A stretch of DNA of 25,556 nt from JBFMAE01 sp040756085. Lineage in GTDB: Bacteria; Desulfobacterota; BSN033; UBA1163. A model generated the notes under the pieces. It made no database searches. It saw only the letters and a program-made list of their open reading frames with translations, and was not told where the DNA came from. A program made the position numbers and the translations under genes. The DNA lies in the NCBI GenBank assembly GCA_040756085.1, contig JBFMAE010000051.1:1-25556 (forward strand). The letters run 5' to 3'. Of this stretch, positions 14,612-22,027 are shown one piece after another (position 1 is the first letter of the stretch; each line of letters starts with the position of its first letter).

Positions 14612-15604
14612 TCAGCCTCCGTTTTTCACCAAACACTCCAGTGCGTTGATATATTCCTCGGTCATGCAGGTGGGAATCCGGTGTTTCTTCAAACATTCGA
14701 AACACTTCCCGGGTTCGTAGAGAGGAGTGCTCACATATCTCTCCCCGCCATCCGGAAAGAGGGTGACAACAACACCACGATCTAACTCTTGTGCCTTCTG
14801 TAAAGTCCCCCACATGGCAGCCCCAGAGCTGATTCCACAAAAAATCCCCTCTCGAATGGTGAGAACCCTTGCCATCTCGAAGGCATCCTCATCTGTCACA
14901 TTAATCTTTTCATCCAAACGGCTGGGGTCATAGATCTCCGGGATATACTGGGAACTGAGGTTTTTTAAACCCTGAATATTTGAATTTGGTAAGGGCTCCA
15001 CGCCGACGATTTTGATGGCCGGGTTATATTCTTTAAGTCGTTTGGAAACACCCATGAGGGTCCCGGTGGTCCCCAGACCTCCCACAAAAATCTTTATCTT
15101 CCCTCGGGTCGCTCTCCAGATCTCTTCCCCTGTTGTCTCATAATGGGCAAGCACATTATACTTATTCTCAAATTGGTGAGGCATGTAATATTTAGGGTCT
15201 TTAGCCATTTCCTCAGCCAAATCAATAGCTCCGTCCATCCCTTTCGAACCCTCGCTTAAAATGATCTTCGCTCCAAAGGCGGTGAGAATCTTTCTTCTCT
15301 CCATGCTCATCGTCTCTGGCATCACCAACTCCAGTCGATACCCTTTCACGGCACAGACCATTGCCAGGGCGATCCCTGTATTCCCACTGGTGGGCTCGAT
15401 GACAATCTTCTCCTTTGTCAGGAGCCCCTCCCTCTCTCCATACTCAATCATATATTTCGCAATCCGGTCTTTGACAGACCCGGCCGGATTATACCGCTCG
15501 AGCTTTGCATAGACTTTCACTCTTCTGTTAGGAACGATATGGTTGATCTTGACCAGAGGGGTATACCCCACCAAGTCAATCATGTCCTTGGCTATCCGAT
15601 ACAT
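14612..15604 (-). CDS. PLP-dependent cysteine synthase (CysK/CysM family) with Cys-rich tail
   Basis: The enzyme makes cysteine from an activated serine, usually O-acetylserine, and sulfide, using pyridoxal phosphate. In the 330-residue protein, the PLP lysine is Lys45 (NPAGSVKDR), the substrate loop is EPTSGNTGIALA, the phosphate-binding loop is GGLGTTGTLMG, and GISSGAA and FPDGGERYVST are conserved. CysK versus CysM cannot be settled by eye, and related enzymes use O-phosphoserine or homocysteine-pathway substrates. The last 30 residues form a tail with Cys301, Cys304, Cys313 and Cys324 (CFECLKKHRIPTC...), which I do not recognise from the well-studied enzymes; it could bind a metal or act as a redox switch. 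An AAGGAGG Shine-Dalgarno supports the start. It lies downstream of map in the same direction, across a gap with a palindrome. Confidence 0.93.
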   Translation of the reverse strand: MYRIAKDMIDLVGYTPLVKINHIVPNRRVKVYAKLERYNPAGSVKDRIAKYMIEYGEREGLLTKEKIVIEPTSGNTGIALAMVCAVKGYRLELVMPETMSMERRKILTAFGAKIILSEGSKGMDGAIDLAEEMAKDPKYYMPHQFENKYNVLAHYETTGEEIWRATRGKIKIFVGGLGTTGTLMGVSKRLKEYNPAIKIVGVEPLPNSNIQGLKNLSSQYIPEIYDPSRLDEKINVTDEDAFEMARVLTIREGIFCGISSGAAMWGTLQKAQELDRGVVVTLFPDGGERYVSTPLYEPGKCFECLKKHRIPTCMTEEYINALECLVKNGG

Positions 15605-15676
15605 GGCTTCTCATGCCTCCTTATTAGAGAAGAGTCTACGGTTTAATGGTAAGGGTTAAGATGCCCCTTTCATTAG

Positions 15677-15739
15677 GACGATGGACGTTAAACGGTGAAC
15701 GATGAACAGTTCATTGTTCGTTGTCCGTCGTTCATAGTC
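15677..15739. repeat. Near-contiguous imperfect palindrome built from GAACGATG words
   Basis: Arms of 31 nt (15677-15707 and 15709-15739) are separated by one base and match as inverted copies at 21 of 31 positions; several mismatches would be G-U pairs in RNA. The left arm contains GGTGAACGATGAAC and the right arm GTTCATTGTTCG. It lies in the 194-nt gap between map and the cysteine synthase gene. Confidence 0.7.
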
Positions 15740-15798
15740 TATTTTCCACCTGGACGTGCTTCCTCACCTTAACCCAATGACTATTTCAATCCTTTGTA

Positions 15799-16560
15799 TT
15801 AAAACATACTCAAAATCTCCGCCCCTCCATCGGTGATCACAATGCTGTGTTCAAAATGGGCGGAGCGTTTTCCATCGGCCGTCACCACGGTCCAGCCGTC
15901 AGAGAGAATCTTGACCTCATAAGTTCCCTCATTCACCATGGGCTCCAGAGCGAAGACCATGCCATTCTCCAATCTCGGCCCCTGGTGTGGGGAACCAAAG
16001 TTTGGGATTTGCGGTTCTTCATGGAGGTCTTTCCCGATGCCGTGTCCTACAAAATCTCTCACGACAGAAAATCCATGCCCTTCCACCCAGGTCTGGATGG
16101 CAAAGGAGATATCGAAGAGGCGATTCCCTGCTCTGGCCCTTTCGATCCCTATATAAAGGGCCTTTTCCGTTACCTCAAGGAGTCTATGGGCTTCCCGATC
16201 CACCTCACCCACAGGAAAGGTGATCGCAGCATCTCCGAAATAACCATTGAGATTGACCCCTCCATCCAGGCTCACAATATCCCCTTCCTTCAATCTGCGT
16301 TGACCGGGGATACCGTGGACTACCTCTTCATTAATAGAGATACAAAGTGTCGCAGGAAACCCCCTGTAGCCTTTAAACGCAGGAATGCCTCCCCTTGAGA
16401 GGATGATCTCTTCCGCAATCTGGTCCAGCTCTTTGGTGCTGATTCCTGGAGCAATCACCTTCCTCAGTTCCTGAAAAACCTCTGCCACAATGGCATTGGA
16501 TTTCTTCAATTGTTCAATCTCACGGCGGGATTTGATGATGATCACAGGATTAGTATGCAT
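15799..16560 (-). CDS. map: Methionine aminopeptidase type I
   Basis: The enzyme removes the N-terminal methionine from new proteins, with a two-metal site. From ATG 16560 the protein has 253 residues, normal for type I. The five metal ligands are visible: Asp in VSLDGGV, Asp in GYFGDAA, His in FVGHGIG, Glu in FALEPM and Glu in FEHSIV; the substrate-binding His is in VVHGIPG. An in-frame ATG at 16623 would add 21 residues that have no family counterpart. No Shine-Dalgarno precedes either ATG. A GTG at 16545 (VIIIKSRREIE) gives the classic N-terminus and coincides with the predicted transcription start of a promoter at 16552-16580, so a leaderless start there is possible. The gene is divergent from purB. 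Confidence 0.95.
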   Translation of the reverse strand: MHTNPVIIIKSRREIEQLKKSNAIVAEVFQELRKVIAPGISTKELDQIAEEIILSRGGIPAFKGYRGFPATLCISINEEVVHGIPGQRRLKEGDIVSLDGGVNLNGYFGDAAITFPVGEVDREAHRLLEVTEKALYIGIERARAGNRLFDISFAIQTWVEGHGFSVVRDFVGHGIGKDLHEEPQIPNFGSPHQGPRLENGMVFALEPMVNEGTYEVKILSDGWTVVTADGKRSAHFEHSIVITDGGAEILSMF

Positions 16561-16580
16561 TTGAAGGGAGGAATTGTCAA
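16552..16580 (-). promoter_or_regulatory. Candidate promoter of map
   Basis: On the minus strand, a perfect -35 TTGACA (16575-16580) and CATACT (16552-16557) are spaced 17 nt apart. The expected transcription start is about 16545, inside the annotated 5' end of map. Confidence 0.5.
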
Positions 16581-16661
16581 CCTTCAACGTCCTGTTGCTT
16601 ATTGACCCTTCGACTGCATCCAAGCCCTACTTTTTAGAACAGGTATAAAGGGACGCTCAGG

Positions 16662-16730
16662 GTCAACCCCTGCCTGCGGCAGGCAGGCTGAGCAAGTTCC
16701 GGCCTTTAGGTCGGAAGCCGAAGGGTTGAC
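16662..16730. repeat. Palindromic element between map and purB
   Basis: Perfect ends GTCAACCC (16662-16669) and GGGTTGAC (16723-16730) enclose two hairpins: CCTGCCTGC-G-GCAGGCAGG (16669-16687) and TTCCGGCC-TTTA-GGTCGGAA (16697-16716, one G-U pair). The first hairpin word recurs at 21032-21046. The right end supplies the -35 box of the purB promoter. Confidence 0.72.
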
Positions 16731-16753
16731 TTTTCTCCTCCAAACAGTAAAAT
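16726..16753 (+). promoter_or_regulatory. Promoter of the purB-ftsH operon
   Basis: TTGACT (16726-16731) and TAAAAT (16748-16753) are separated by 16 nt; the predicted start near 16760 gives a leader of about 26 nt. The -35 overlaps the right end of the adjacent palindromic element. Confidence 0.65.
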
Positions 16754-16785
16754 GATAGTGTTATATTAATGATAGGGAGCTCTCG

Positions 16786-18084
16786 ATGATTCCAAGATAT
16801 ACCCGACCGGAGATGGGAAGGATTTGGACAGAACAGAGGAAGTTTGAGACCTGGCTCGAGATCGAACTTTTAGCCTGTGAGGCCCTGTCTCAATTGGGGA
16901 TGATTCCGGGAGATGCAGTGAAAGAGATCAGAGAAAAGGCTGCCTTTAATGTGGACCGTGTGAACGAAATCGAGAAGGTGACGAAACATGATGTCATCGC
17001 CTTCCTGACGAATGTAGGGGAATCCATCGGCCCGCTCTCGAAATATCTTCATTACGGCCTCACCTCCTCCGATATCCTTGACACCTCCCTCGCCCTGCTC
17101 CTAAAAGAGGCCTCTGAACTCATCCTTCAGGATCTCCAACGCCTTTTAAGAGTGCTGAAAAAGAAGGCCTTCCAGTATAAAGAAACCTTAATGATCGGAC
17201 GATCTCATGGCGTTCATGCCGAGCCCATCACCTTCGGTCTCAAAATGACCCTCTGGTATGATGAAATGAAGCGAAACCTGATTCGGATGGAGAGGGCGAA
17301 GGAAGCCGTGAGCGTCGGTAAGGTCTCGGGCGCGGTAGGTACATTTGCTCATATCCCTCCTTCCGTTGAGGAGTTCGTCTGCGGACGATTGGGACTCAAA
17401 CCAGCCTCGATCTCAACACAGGTTGTTCAGAGGGATCACCATGCCGAATTTTTCACCACGCTCGCGATCATCGCTTCATCGATTGAAAAATTTTCTGTGG
17501 AACTGAGACACCTCCAGCGAACCGAGGTTCTGGAAGCCGAAGAATTCTTCTCCAAAGGTCAGAAAGGGTCCTCTGCCATGCCTCACAAGAGGAATCCCAT
17601 CTCCGCGGAGAATCTCTCTGGTCTGGCACGGCTGGTTCGATCCCACGGCCTCGCTGCTTTGGAAAATATTCCCCTCTGGCACGAACGCGACATCAGCCAT
17701 TCCTCGGTGGAAAGGGTGATCGCACCCGATGCCACCATCCTGATCGATTACATGCTCAACCGTCTCACCTCCATCATCGAAAACCTCATCGTCTATCCGG
17801 AGAATATGAAAGCCAATCTGGAGAAGATGGGAGGGCTCATCTATTCGGAGGCGATCCTCCTCCTGCTCACACGGAAAGGCCTTTCGAGGGAAGAGGCCTA
17901 TGGCGTGGTTCAGAGAAATGCGATGAGGGTCTGGGAGGAGAACAGGGATTTCAAAACCCTTCTTTCTCAGGATGAGGTGATTAAACGTCTCTTCACTCGG
18001 GAGGAGCTAGAGACCGCCTTCAATGTCGAGGATCATCTCAAACACGTCGATGATATCTTTCGAAGAGTATTTGGAGATTCATGA
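16786..18084 (+). CDS. purB: Adenylosuccinate lyase
   Basis: PurB acts twice in purine synthesis, splitting fumarate from SAICAR and from adenylosuccinate. The 432-residue protein opens MIPRYTRPEMGRIW, the typical start of the short bacterial form. It has KHDVIAFL (about 66-73), LTSSDILDTS, the catalytic-His segment GRSHGVHAEP (about 138-147), and the family signature GSSAMPHKRNP (about 262-272) with the flexible serine loop. An AGGGAG Shine-Dalgarno precedes the ATG, and a sigma-70-type promoter lies just upstream. The ftsH ATG follows one base after the stop, so the two are co-transcribed. Nothing is missing. Confidence 0.97.
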   Translation: MIPRYTRPEMGRIWTEQRKFETWLEIELLACEALSQLGMIPGDAVKEIREKAAFNVDRVNEIEKVTKHDVIAFLTNVGESIGPLSKYLHYGLTSSDILDTSLALLLKEASELILQDLQRLLRVLKKKAFQYKETLMIGRSHGVHAEPITFGLKMTLWYDEMKRNLIRMERAKEAVSVGKVSGAVGTFAHIPPSVEEFVCGRLGLKPASISTQVVQRDHHAEFFTTLAIIASSIEKFSVELRHLQRTEVLEAEEFFSKGQKGSSAMPHKRNPISAENLSGLARLVRSHGLAALENIPLWHERDISHSSVERVIAPDATILIDYMLNRLTSIIENLIVYPENMKANLEKMGGLIYSEAILLLLTRKGLSREEAYGVVQRNAMRVWEENRDFKTLLSQDEVIKRLFTREELETAFNVEDHLKHVDDIFRRVFGDS

Positions 18085-18085
18085 G

Positions 18086-19963
18086 ATGAAGAAGAATCAA
18101 AAACCCCCCCCTACTCTGAAAGATCTCCTCCGGATCAAAGAGCCTTTAGATCGAGGCGGGAAGAAACCCGTTCTGAAGAAGACCCATTTCACGATCTGGT
18201 ATTTCGTGATCGCCTTCCTCATCGTCTTGCTCATTCAGAATTACATCGTGACGAAAAAGACCGAGGATGTGATCCCCTACAGTGAATTTAAGGAGTCATT
18301 GAGGGCTGGCAAGATCAAAGATCTGACCATCACCCAGGAGTCGATCACGGGAGAGAGGGAGACAGAGAAGGGGCTTCGAAAATTTCAGACGATCCGTGTG
18401 GAGGATTCGGATCTGGTCAAGGAATTAGAGAATTACCATGTAAAATACACCGGAAAAATCGACAGTAAATGGTTGACCAACATCCTCTCCTGGATCGTCC
18501 CCCTTATCTTTTTCTTTTTTATCTGGAGATTCCTCTTCGCTCGCATCGGGCCGGAGACGAGCGTGATGTCTTTCGGAAAGAGTCGAGCCAAAATCTATGC
18601 ACAGAAGGAAAAGAAGATCACCTTCTCCGATGTGGCTGGAATTGACGAGGCCAAAGAGGAATTGAAGGAGGTGGTAGAATTTCTCAAAAATCCGGGAAAG
18701 TTTCAACGTCTCGGCGGAAAGATCCCGAAGGGAGTCCTCCTTGTGGGGATGCCTGGAACCGGGAAAACCCTGCTGGCCCGGGCTGTGGCCGGAGAGGCCA
18801 ATGTGCCCTTCTTCTCCATTAGCGGTTCCGATTTCGTGGAGATGTTTGTCGGGGTGGGAGCAGCAAGGGTCAGGGATCTCTTTGCACAGGCTCAAAACCA
18901 CGCCCCCTGTATCATCTTCATTGACGAACTGGATGCCCTGGGAAAGGCCCGGGGAGTAAACCCCATGGGCCGACACGACGAACAGGAACAGACGCTCAAT
19001 CAACTCCTGGCAGAGATGGATGGGTTCGATCCCAATACAGGGGTGATCATCATGGCCGCTACCAACCGGCCTGAAATTCTCGACCCTGCCCTTCTCAGAC
19101 CCGGGAGATTCGACCGGCATGTGTTGGTGGACCGACCCGATATCAACGGCCGTGAGGAAATCCTGAAGATCCACACCCGGAATATCAAGCTCTCTCCAGA
19201 GGTGGACATCAGGGTGATCGCCTCCAGAACTCCTGGATTTGTGGGTGCGGATCTTGCCAATATCGTCAATGAAGCTGCTCTGCTCGCCGCACGAAAAAAT
19301 AAAGACTCGGTGGAAATGACGGACATCGAAGAGGCGATCGACCGGGTAGTGGCAGGATTAGAGAAGAAGAACAGGTTGATGTCAAAGAAGGAAAAGGAGA
19401 TCGTCGCCTTTCATGAATCCGGCCATGCCATTGTGGCTTCCCTGTTGCCGAACGCCGATACTGTCCGTCGAATCTCCATCATCCCGAGGGGGATTTCTGC
19501 GTTGGGCTATACGCTTCAGCTACCCACGGAGGACCGATACCTGATGACCAAAACAGAACTCCTGGACCGTATGGCAATCCTGTTGGGGGGAAGGGTTGCC
19601 GAAGAGATTATCTTCGCGGAGATCTCCACCGGTGCCCATAACGATCTCCAGCGGGCTACCGACATTGCTACCAGCATGGTAAAAGAATTTGGGATGAGTG
19701 AAACATTGGGCTATGTCACTTTCGAGAAGGAAAAGAAGCCTCTCTTCCTTCCCTCCTCCCTATTCCCTTCAAGAGAATACAGTGAGGACACAGCTAAAAA
19801 GATTGACGAAGAAGTGAAGAAAATTGTGGACGAAACCTATCACAAGGCAAAAGAAATTCTTACGGCCAAGAAGGATGAACTGAGTGAGCTTGCCCGTCTC
19901 TTACTGGAAAAGGAGGTGGTGGAGGAAGCGGATCTGAAGAAAATTCTCCAATTGCCGGCATGA
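18086..19963 (+). CDS. ftsH: ATP-dependent zinc metalloprotease FtsH
   Basis: FtsH is a membrane-anchored hexameric AAA+ protease that degrades damaged membrane proteins and some regulators. The chosen ATG (18086) is 1 nt after the purB stop and gives 625 residues; an in-frame ATG at 18023 would overlap purB. Membrane helices lie at about 35-53 and 131-152 with a short periplasmic domain between them. The AAA module has Walker A GMPGTGKT (221-228, with Met where Pro is usual), Walker B IIFIDELDA (276-284), the pore loop FVEMFVGVG and the second region of homology (NRPEILDPALLRPGRFDR). The protease has HESGH (443-447) and the third zinc ligand Asp520 in TGAHNDLQRAT. The N-terminal 35-residue Lys/Pro-rich extension is longer than in E. 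coli. The stop overlaps the next start (ATGA). Confidence 0.97.
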   Translation: MKKNQKPPPTLKDLLRIKEPLDRGGKKPVLKKTHFTIWYFVIAFLIVLLIQNYIVTKKTEDVIPYSEFKESLRAGKIKDLTITQESITGERETEKGLRKFQTIRVEDSDLVKELENYHVKYTGKIDSKWLTNILSWIVPLIFFFFIWRFLFARIGPETSVMSFGKSRAKIYAQKEKKITFSDVAGIDEAKEELKEVVEFLKNPGKFQRLGGKIPKGVLLVGMPGTGKTLLARAVAGEANVPFFSISGSDFVEMFVGVGAARVRDLFAQAQNHAPCIIFIDELDALGKARGVNPMGRHDEQEQTLNQLLAEMDGFDPNTGVIIMAATNRPEILDPALLRPGRFDRHVLVDRPDINGREEILKIHTRNIKLSPEVDIRVIASRTPGFVGADLANIVNEAALLAARKNKDSVEMTDIEEAIDRVVAGLEKKNRLMSKKEKEIVAFHESGHAIVASLLPNADTVRRISIIPRGISALGYTLQLPTEDRYLMTKTELLDRMAILLGGRVAEEIIFAEISTGAHNDLQRATDIATSMVKEFGMSETLGYVTFEKEKKPLFLPSSLFPSREYSEDTAKKIDEEVKKIVDETYHKAKEILTAKKDELSELARLLLEKEVVEEADLKKILQLPA

Positions 19964-20670
19964 AGAGATTGATAAAAAATATTTTCAGACATCTTCGAAC
20001 GAAGATCTTTGCGGGAATTCTGGTCATCCTTCCCCTCGGGATCACCTTCCTCGTCCTGAATTTTGTCTTCAACACGCTGGATAATATCCTCGGCCCACTG
20101 ATGCCCAAGGTGTCTGTCACTCTCTTTCATCGGGTATTCCATCCACCTGGGTTGGGGATCATTGGATTTTTCCTCCTGCTCTATTTGATCGGTGTGATCG
20201 CCACCAATGTCTTGGGTCGTAAACTCGTTAGTTGGGGAGACCGGGTCTTCACCACGATCCCGATTGTAAAGAATGTCTATCTCTCTTCAAAACAACTGAC
20301 CGATGCCTTTTCCGCCTCGCGAAAAGGCTCCTTCCGCCAAGCCGTCTTCGTCGAATTTCCACAGGAAGGGAATTTCGTCCTCGGCTTTGTGACGAATGAA
20401 TTGACCGATCTCGAGGATCAAACGAAGGTCACCGTCTTTATTCCCACAGCGTTTGTCCCGCCGCAAGGGTTTCTCCTTTTTCTCCCTAAAGAGAAGATAC
20501 TCCCTTCCTATTTGACTATTGAAGAGGCGATCAAAGCCATTATGTCCGTTGGGATTGTCACTCCTCAAACCCTTTCCGTCCCATCATCTGTTACGAAATC
20601 TGAAAAGGAATCGATTGAAAATTTGAAAGGGATGAACCATTTTAATTCAAAAATCGAAGGAGGCCCTTAA
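19960..20670 (+). CDS. DUF502 family membrane protein
   Basis: This 236-residue protein matches the DUF502 family. Two strong membrane helices occupy about 17-39 (FAGILVILPLGITFLVLNFV) and 62-85 (GLGIIGFFLLLYLIGVIATN), followed by a soluble part with PIVKNVYLSSKQLTDAFS, VFVEFPQEGNFVLGFVT, VFIPTAFVPPQGFLLFLP and the IEEAIKAIMSVGIV end. The biochemical role of the family is not established. Its start overlaps the ftsH stop by four bases, so translation is coupled, and a function in membrane homeostasis alongside FtsH is a fair inference. The soluble part lies after the second helix and probably faces the cytoplasm. Confidence 0.92.
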   Translation: MKRLIKNIFRHLRTKIFAGILVILPLGITFLVLNFVFNTLDNILGPLMPKVSVTLFHRVFHPPGLGIIGFFLLLYLIGVIATNVLGRKLVSWGDRVFTTIPIVKNVYLSSKQLTDAFSASRKGSFRQAVFVEFPQEGNFVLGFVTNELTDLEDQTKVTVFIPTAFVPPQGFLLFLPKEKILPSYLTIEEAIKAIMSVGIVTPQTLSVPSSVTKSEKESIENLKGMNHFNSKIEGGP

Positions 20671-20672
20671 CC

Positions 20673-20909
20673 ATGGATGCCATTACACTTCTTATCGCAG
20701 TGGTCGCACTCGTCATCTCCATCCTCGCTTACCAGCGCACGGGGGGAACGGCAGAGCTGAAACGCCAGATCGAATCCAAGGCTGCTTCTCCTGACCTAAA
20801 GAAGCAGGTGGATGCATTGGTGGCGATGACCGACACCCTAAGAGAAAAGACGGCCGATGCCCTCGATCGCCTGGAGAAGGTCATCCGGAAAACGGAAAAA
20901 GGCGAATAA
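20673..20909 (+). CDS. Small membrane-anchored coiled-coil protein
   Basis: The gene encodes 78 residues, with one N-terminal membrane helix (about 4-20, ITLLIAVVALVISILAY), a short linker and a charged amphipathic helix to the end (TAELKRQIESKAASPDLKKQ, then VDALVAMTDTLREKTADALD). I do not recognise a named family. It is supported as a real gene by AAGGAGG 9 nt before the ATG, by a start 2 nt after the DUF502 stop, and by codon use like its neighbours. It is the last gene of the purB-ftsH-DUF502 series, followed by a hairpin. A role as a membrane scaffold or as an FtsH-linked accessory is possible but not shown. Confidence 0.8.
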   Translation: MDAITLLIAVVALVISILAYQRTGGTAELKRQIESKAASPDLKKQVDALVAMTDTLREKTADALDRLEKVIRKTEKGE

Positions 20910-20919
20910 GCTTAAAACC

Positions 20920-20949
20920 AGGTTAGCCATTTCTTGAAATGGCTAACCT
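20920..20949 (+). terminator. Strong hairpin ending the purB-ftsH operon
   Basis: A perfect 14-bp stem, AGGTTAGCCATTTC and GAAATGGCTAACCT, encloses TT and lies 10 nt after the last stop codon. There is no U-tract, so it is either a weak terminator or an RNA-stabilising 3' end. Confidence 0.55.
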
Positions 20950-20950
20950 T

Positions 20951-21091
20951 CCCTGTCTGCCGACAGGCAGGAATGCAAAATGCAAATTTTAGATTGCAAA
21001 TTGCAAAATCTTTCAGGTTCCCCTATTCTTACCTGCCGCAGGCAGGCAAATTTACATTTTTCATTTTGCAATTTACAATTTTCAATGGTGT
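20951..21091. repeat. Compound palindromic repeat with CCTGCC hairpins and TGCAAAAT words
   Basis: The order is hairpin CCTGTC-TGCC-GACAGG (20952-20967), an A-rich arm with repeated TGCAAAATGCAAATT (about 20972-21010), hairpin CCTGCC-GCA-GGCAGG (21032-21046), then a T-rich arm that is an imperfect complement of the A-rich one (about 21047-21091). It separates the ftsH operon from the MscS-type gene and has no believable ORF. The hairpin word is shared with the element before purB. Confidence 0.68.
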
Positions 21092-21103
21092 TTATAAGCC
21101 TCC

Positions 21104-21958
21104 ATGGCCGAAACATTTAAACACTTCATCACTTGGTTCACCACCTCCGGTATCAAGGTTGTCGGAATTCTGATCGGTTACATCATCCTTTCCCAGATGT
21201 CCCGATGGATTGTGAGATGGTTGGAGAAATTTGTTCCGGAGAAGGACGCCCTCCAAGCGGCAGAGGCGAAGAAAAGGGCCCATACCTTAGGGAACATCCT
21301 TCGCCATGCCCTTCTCATTGTGATGTTCTTCATCGCCATCTTAATGATTCTGGGGGAACTGGGGATACAGCTCGGTCCCTTATTGGCCACCGCAGGCATC
21401 GGGGCCTTAGCCATCGGTTTCGGGGCTCAGAGTTTAGTCAAAGATGTGATCAGTGGATTCTTTATCATCCTTGAGAACCAGTATCGGATTGGCGATGTGA
21501 TCGAGGTGGCAGGGGTATCCGGTCTGGTCGAATCGCTGAGTCTGAGAAAAACGGTTCTGAGGGATTTAGAAGGAAGGGTCCACACCATTCCCAACGGTGA
21601 GATTAAGATTGTCAGCAATCTCTCCAAAGAGTGGGCAAGATCGGTATTGGATATTGGCATCTCGTATCGTGAAGATATTGACCAGGTGATCGACCTCCTT
21701 TATCAGATCGGGAAAGAATTGGAGGCAGAAGAACCTTATAAGAGTGCCATCCTTGAATCCTTACAAATCCTGGGGGTGGAACGGTTTGGCGAATCTCAAC
21801 TGGTCATACGGGTAGTGGTAAAAACCGTCCCGCTCAAACAGTGGGAGGTGGGAAGGGAGATGCGCAGAAGGATCAAAAAACGATTTGATGAAAAAGGGAT
21901 TGAAATACCCTTCCCCCACCGAGTTCTGATCTGGGGAGAACCCAAAAAACAGAGTTAA
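21104..21958 (+). CDS. MscS-family mechanosensitive ion channel
   Basis: The channel is gated by membrane tension and protects cells against osmotic downshock. The 284-residue protein has three membrane helices (about 15-35, 65-88 and 93-118), the third being the pore helix GIGALAIGFGAQSLVKDVISG. The conserved FFIILENQYRIGDVIEV, GLVESLSLRKTVLRD and HTIPNGEIKIVSNLS of the beta domain follow, and then an alpha/beta C-terminal domain. This is the small, three-helix MscS form, like E. coli MscS (286 residues) in size. No clear Shine-Dalgarno precedes the ATG, and the repeat at 20951-21091 ends about 12 nt before it, so expression control is obscure. It lies upstream of glgA in the same direction. 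Confidence 0.94.
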   Translation: MAETFKHFITWFTTSGIKVVGILIGYIILSQMSRWIVRWLEKFVPEKDALQAAEAKKRAHTLGNILRHALLIVMFFIAILMILGELGIQLGPLLATAGIGALAIGFGAQSLVKDVISGFFIILENQYRIGDVIEVAGVSGLVESLSLRKTVLRDLEGRVHTIPNGEIKIVSNLSKEWARSVLDIGISYREDIDQVIDLLYQIGKELEAEEPYKSAILESLQILGVERFGESQLVIRVVVKTVPLKQWEVGREMRRRIKKRFDEKGIEIPFPHRVLIWGEPKKQS

Positions 21959-22027
21959 GAGTGAAGAGTTTTGAGTTTTGAGTTTCAATATTACAATTCT
22001 TAATTCATAACTCAAAATTCATAATTC
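21952..22027. repeat. Imperfect palindrome built from GAGTTTTGAGTT/AATTCATAAT words
   Basis: The left half carries GAGTTTTGAGTTTTGAG, and the right half has the rough complement (AATTCATAACTCAAAATTC and ATAATTC). It occupies the whole gap from the end of the MscS gene to the glgA ATG, so it provides the entire glgA leader and leaves no room for a normal ribosome binding site. Confidence 0.65.

Noticed and set aside
15847..16398. 183-codon plus-strand frame over map
   Set aside because: It is an antisense shadow of a clearly conserved methionine aminopeptidase.
16656..16690. Minus-strand promoter for map using the left TTGAC of the palindromic element
   Set aside because: The nearest -10-like sequence (TATACC) is only about 13 nt away, too close for a sigma-70 promoter.
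18425..19174. Long open frame (249 codons) antisense to ftsH
   Set aside because: It is the complement of strongly conserved FtsH coding sequence, with no start signals and no recognisable product.
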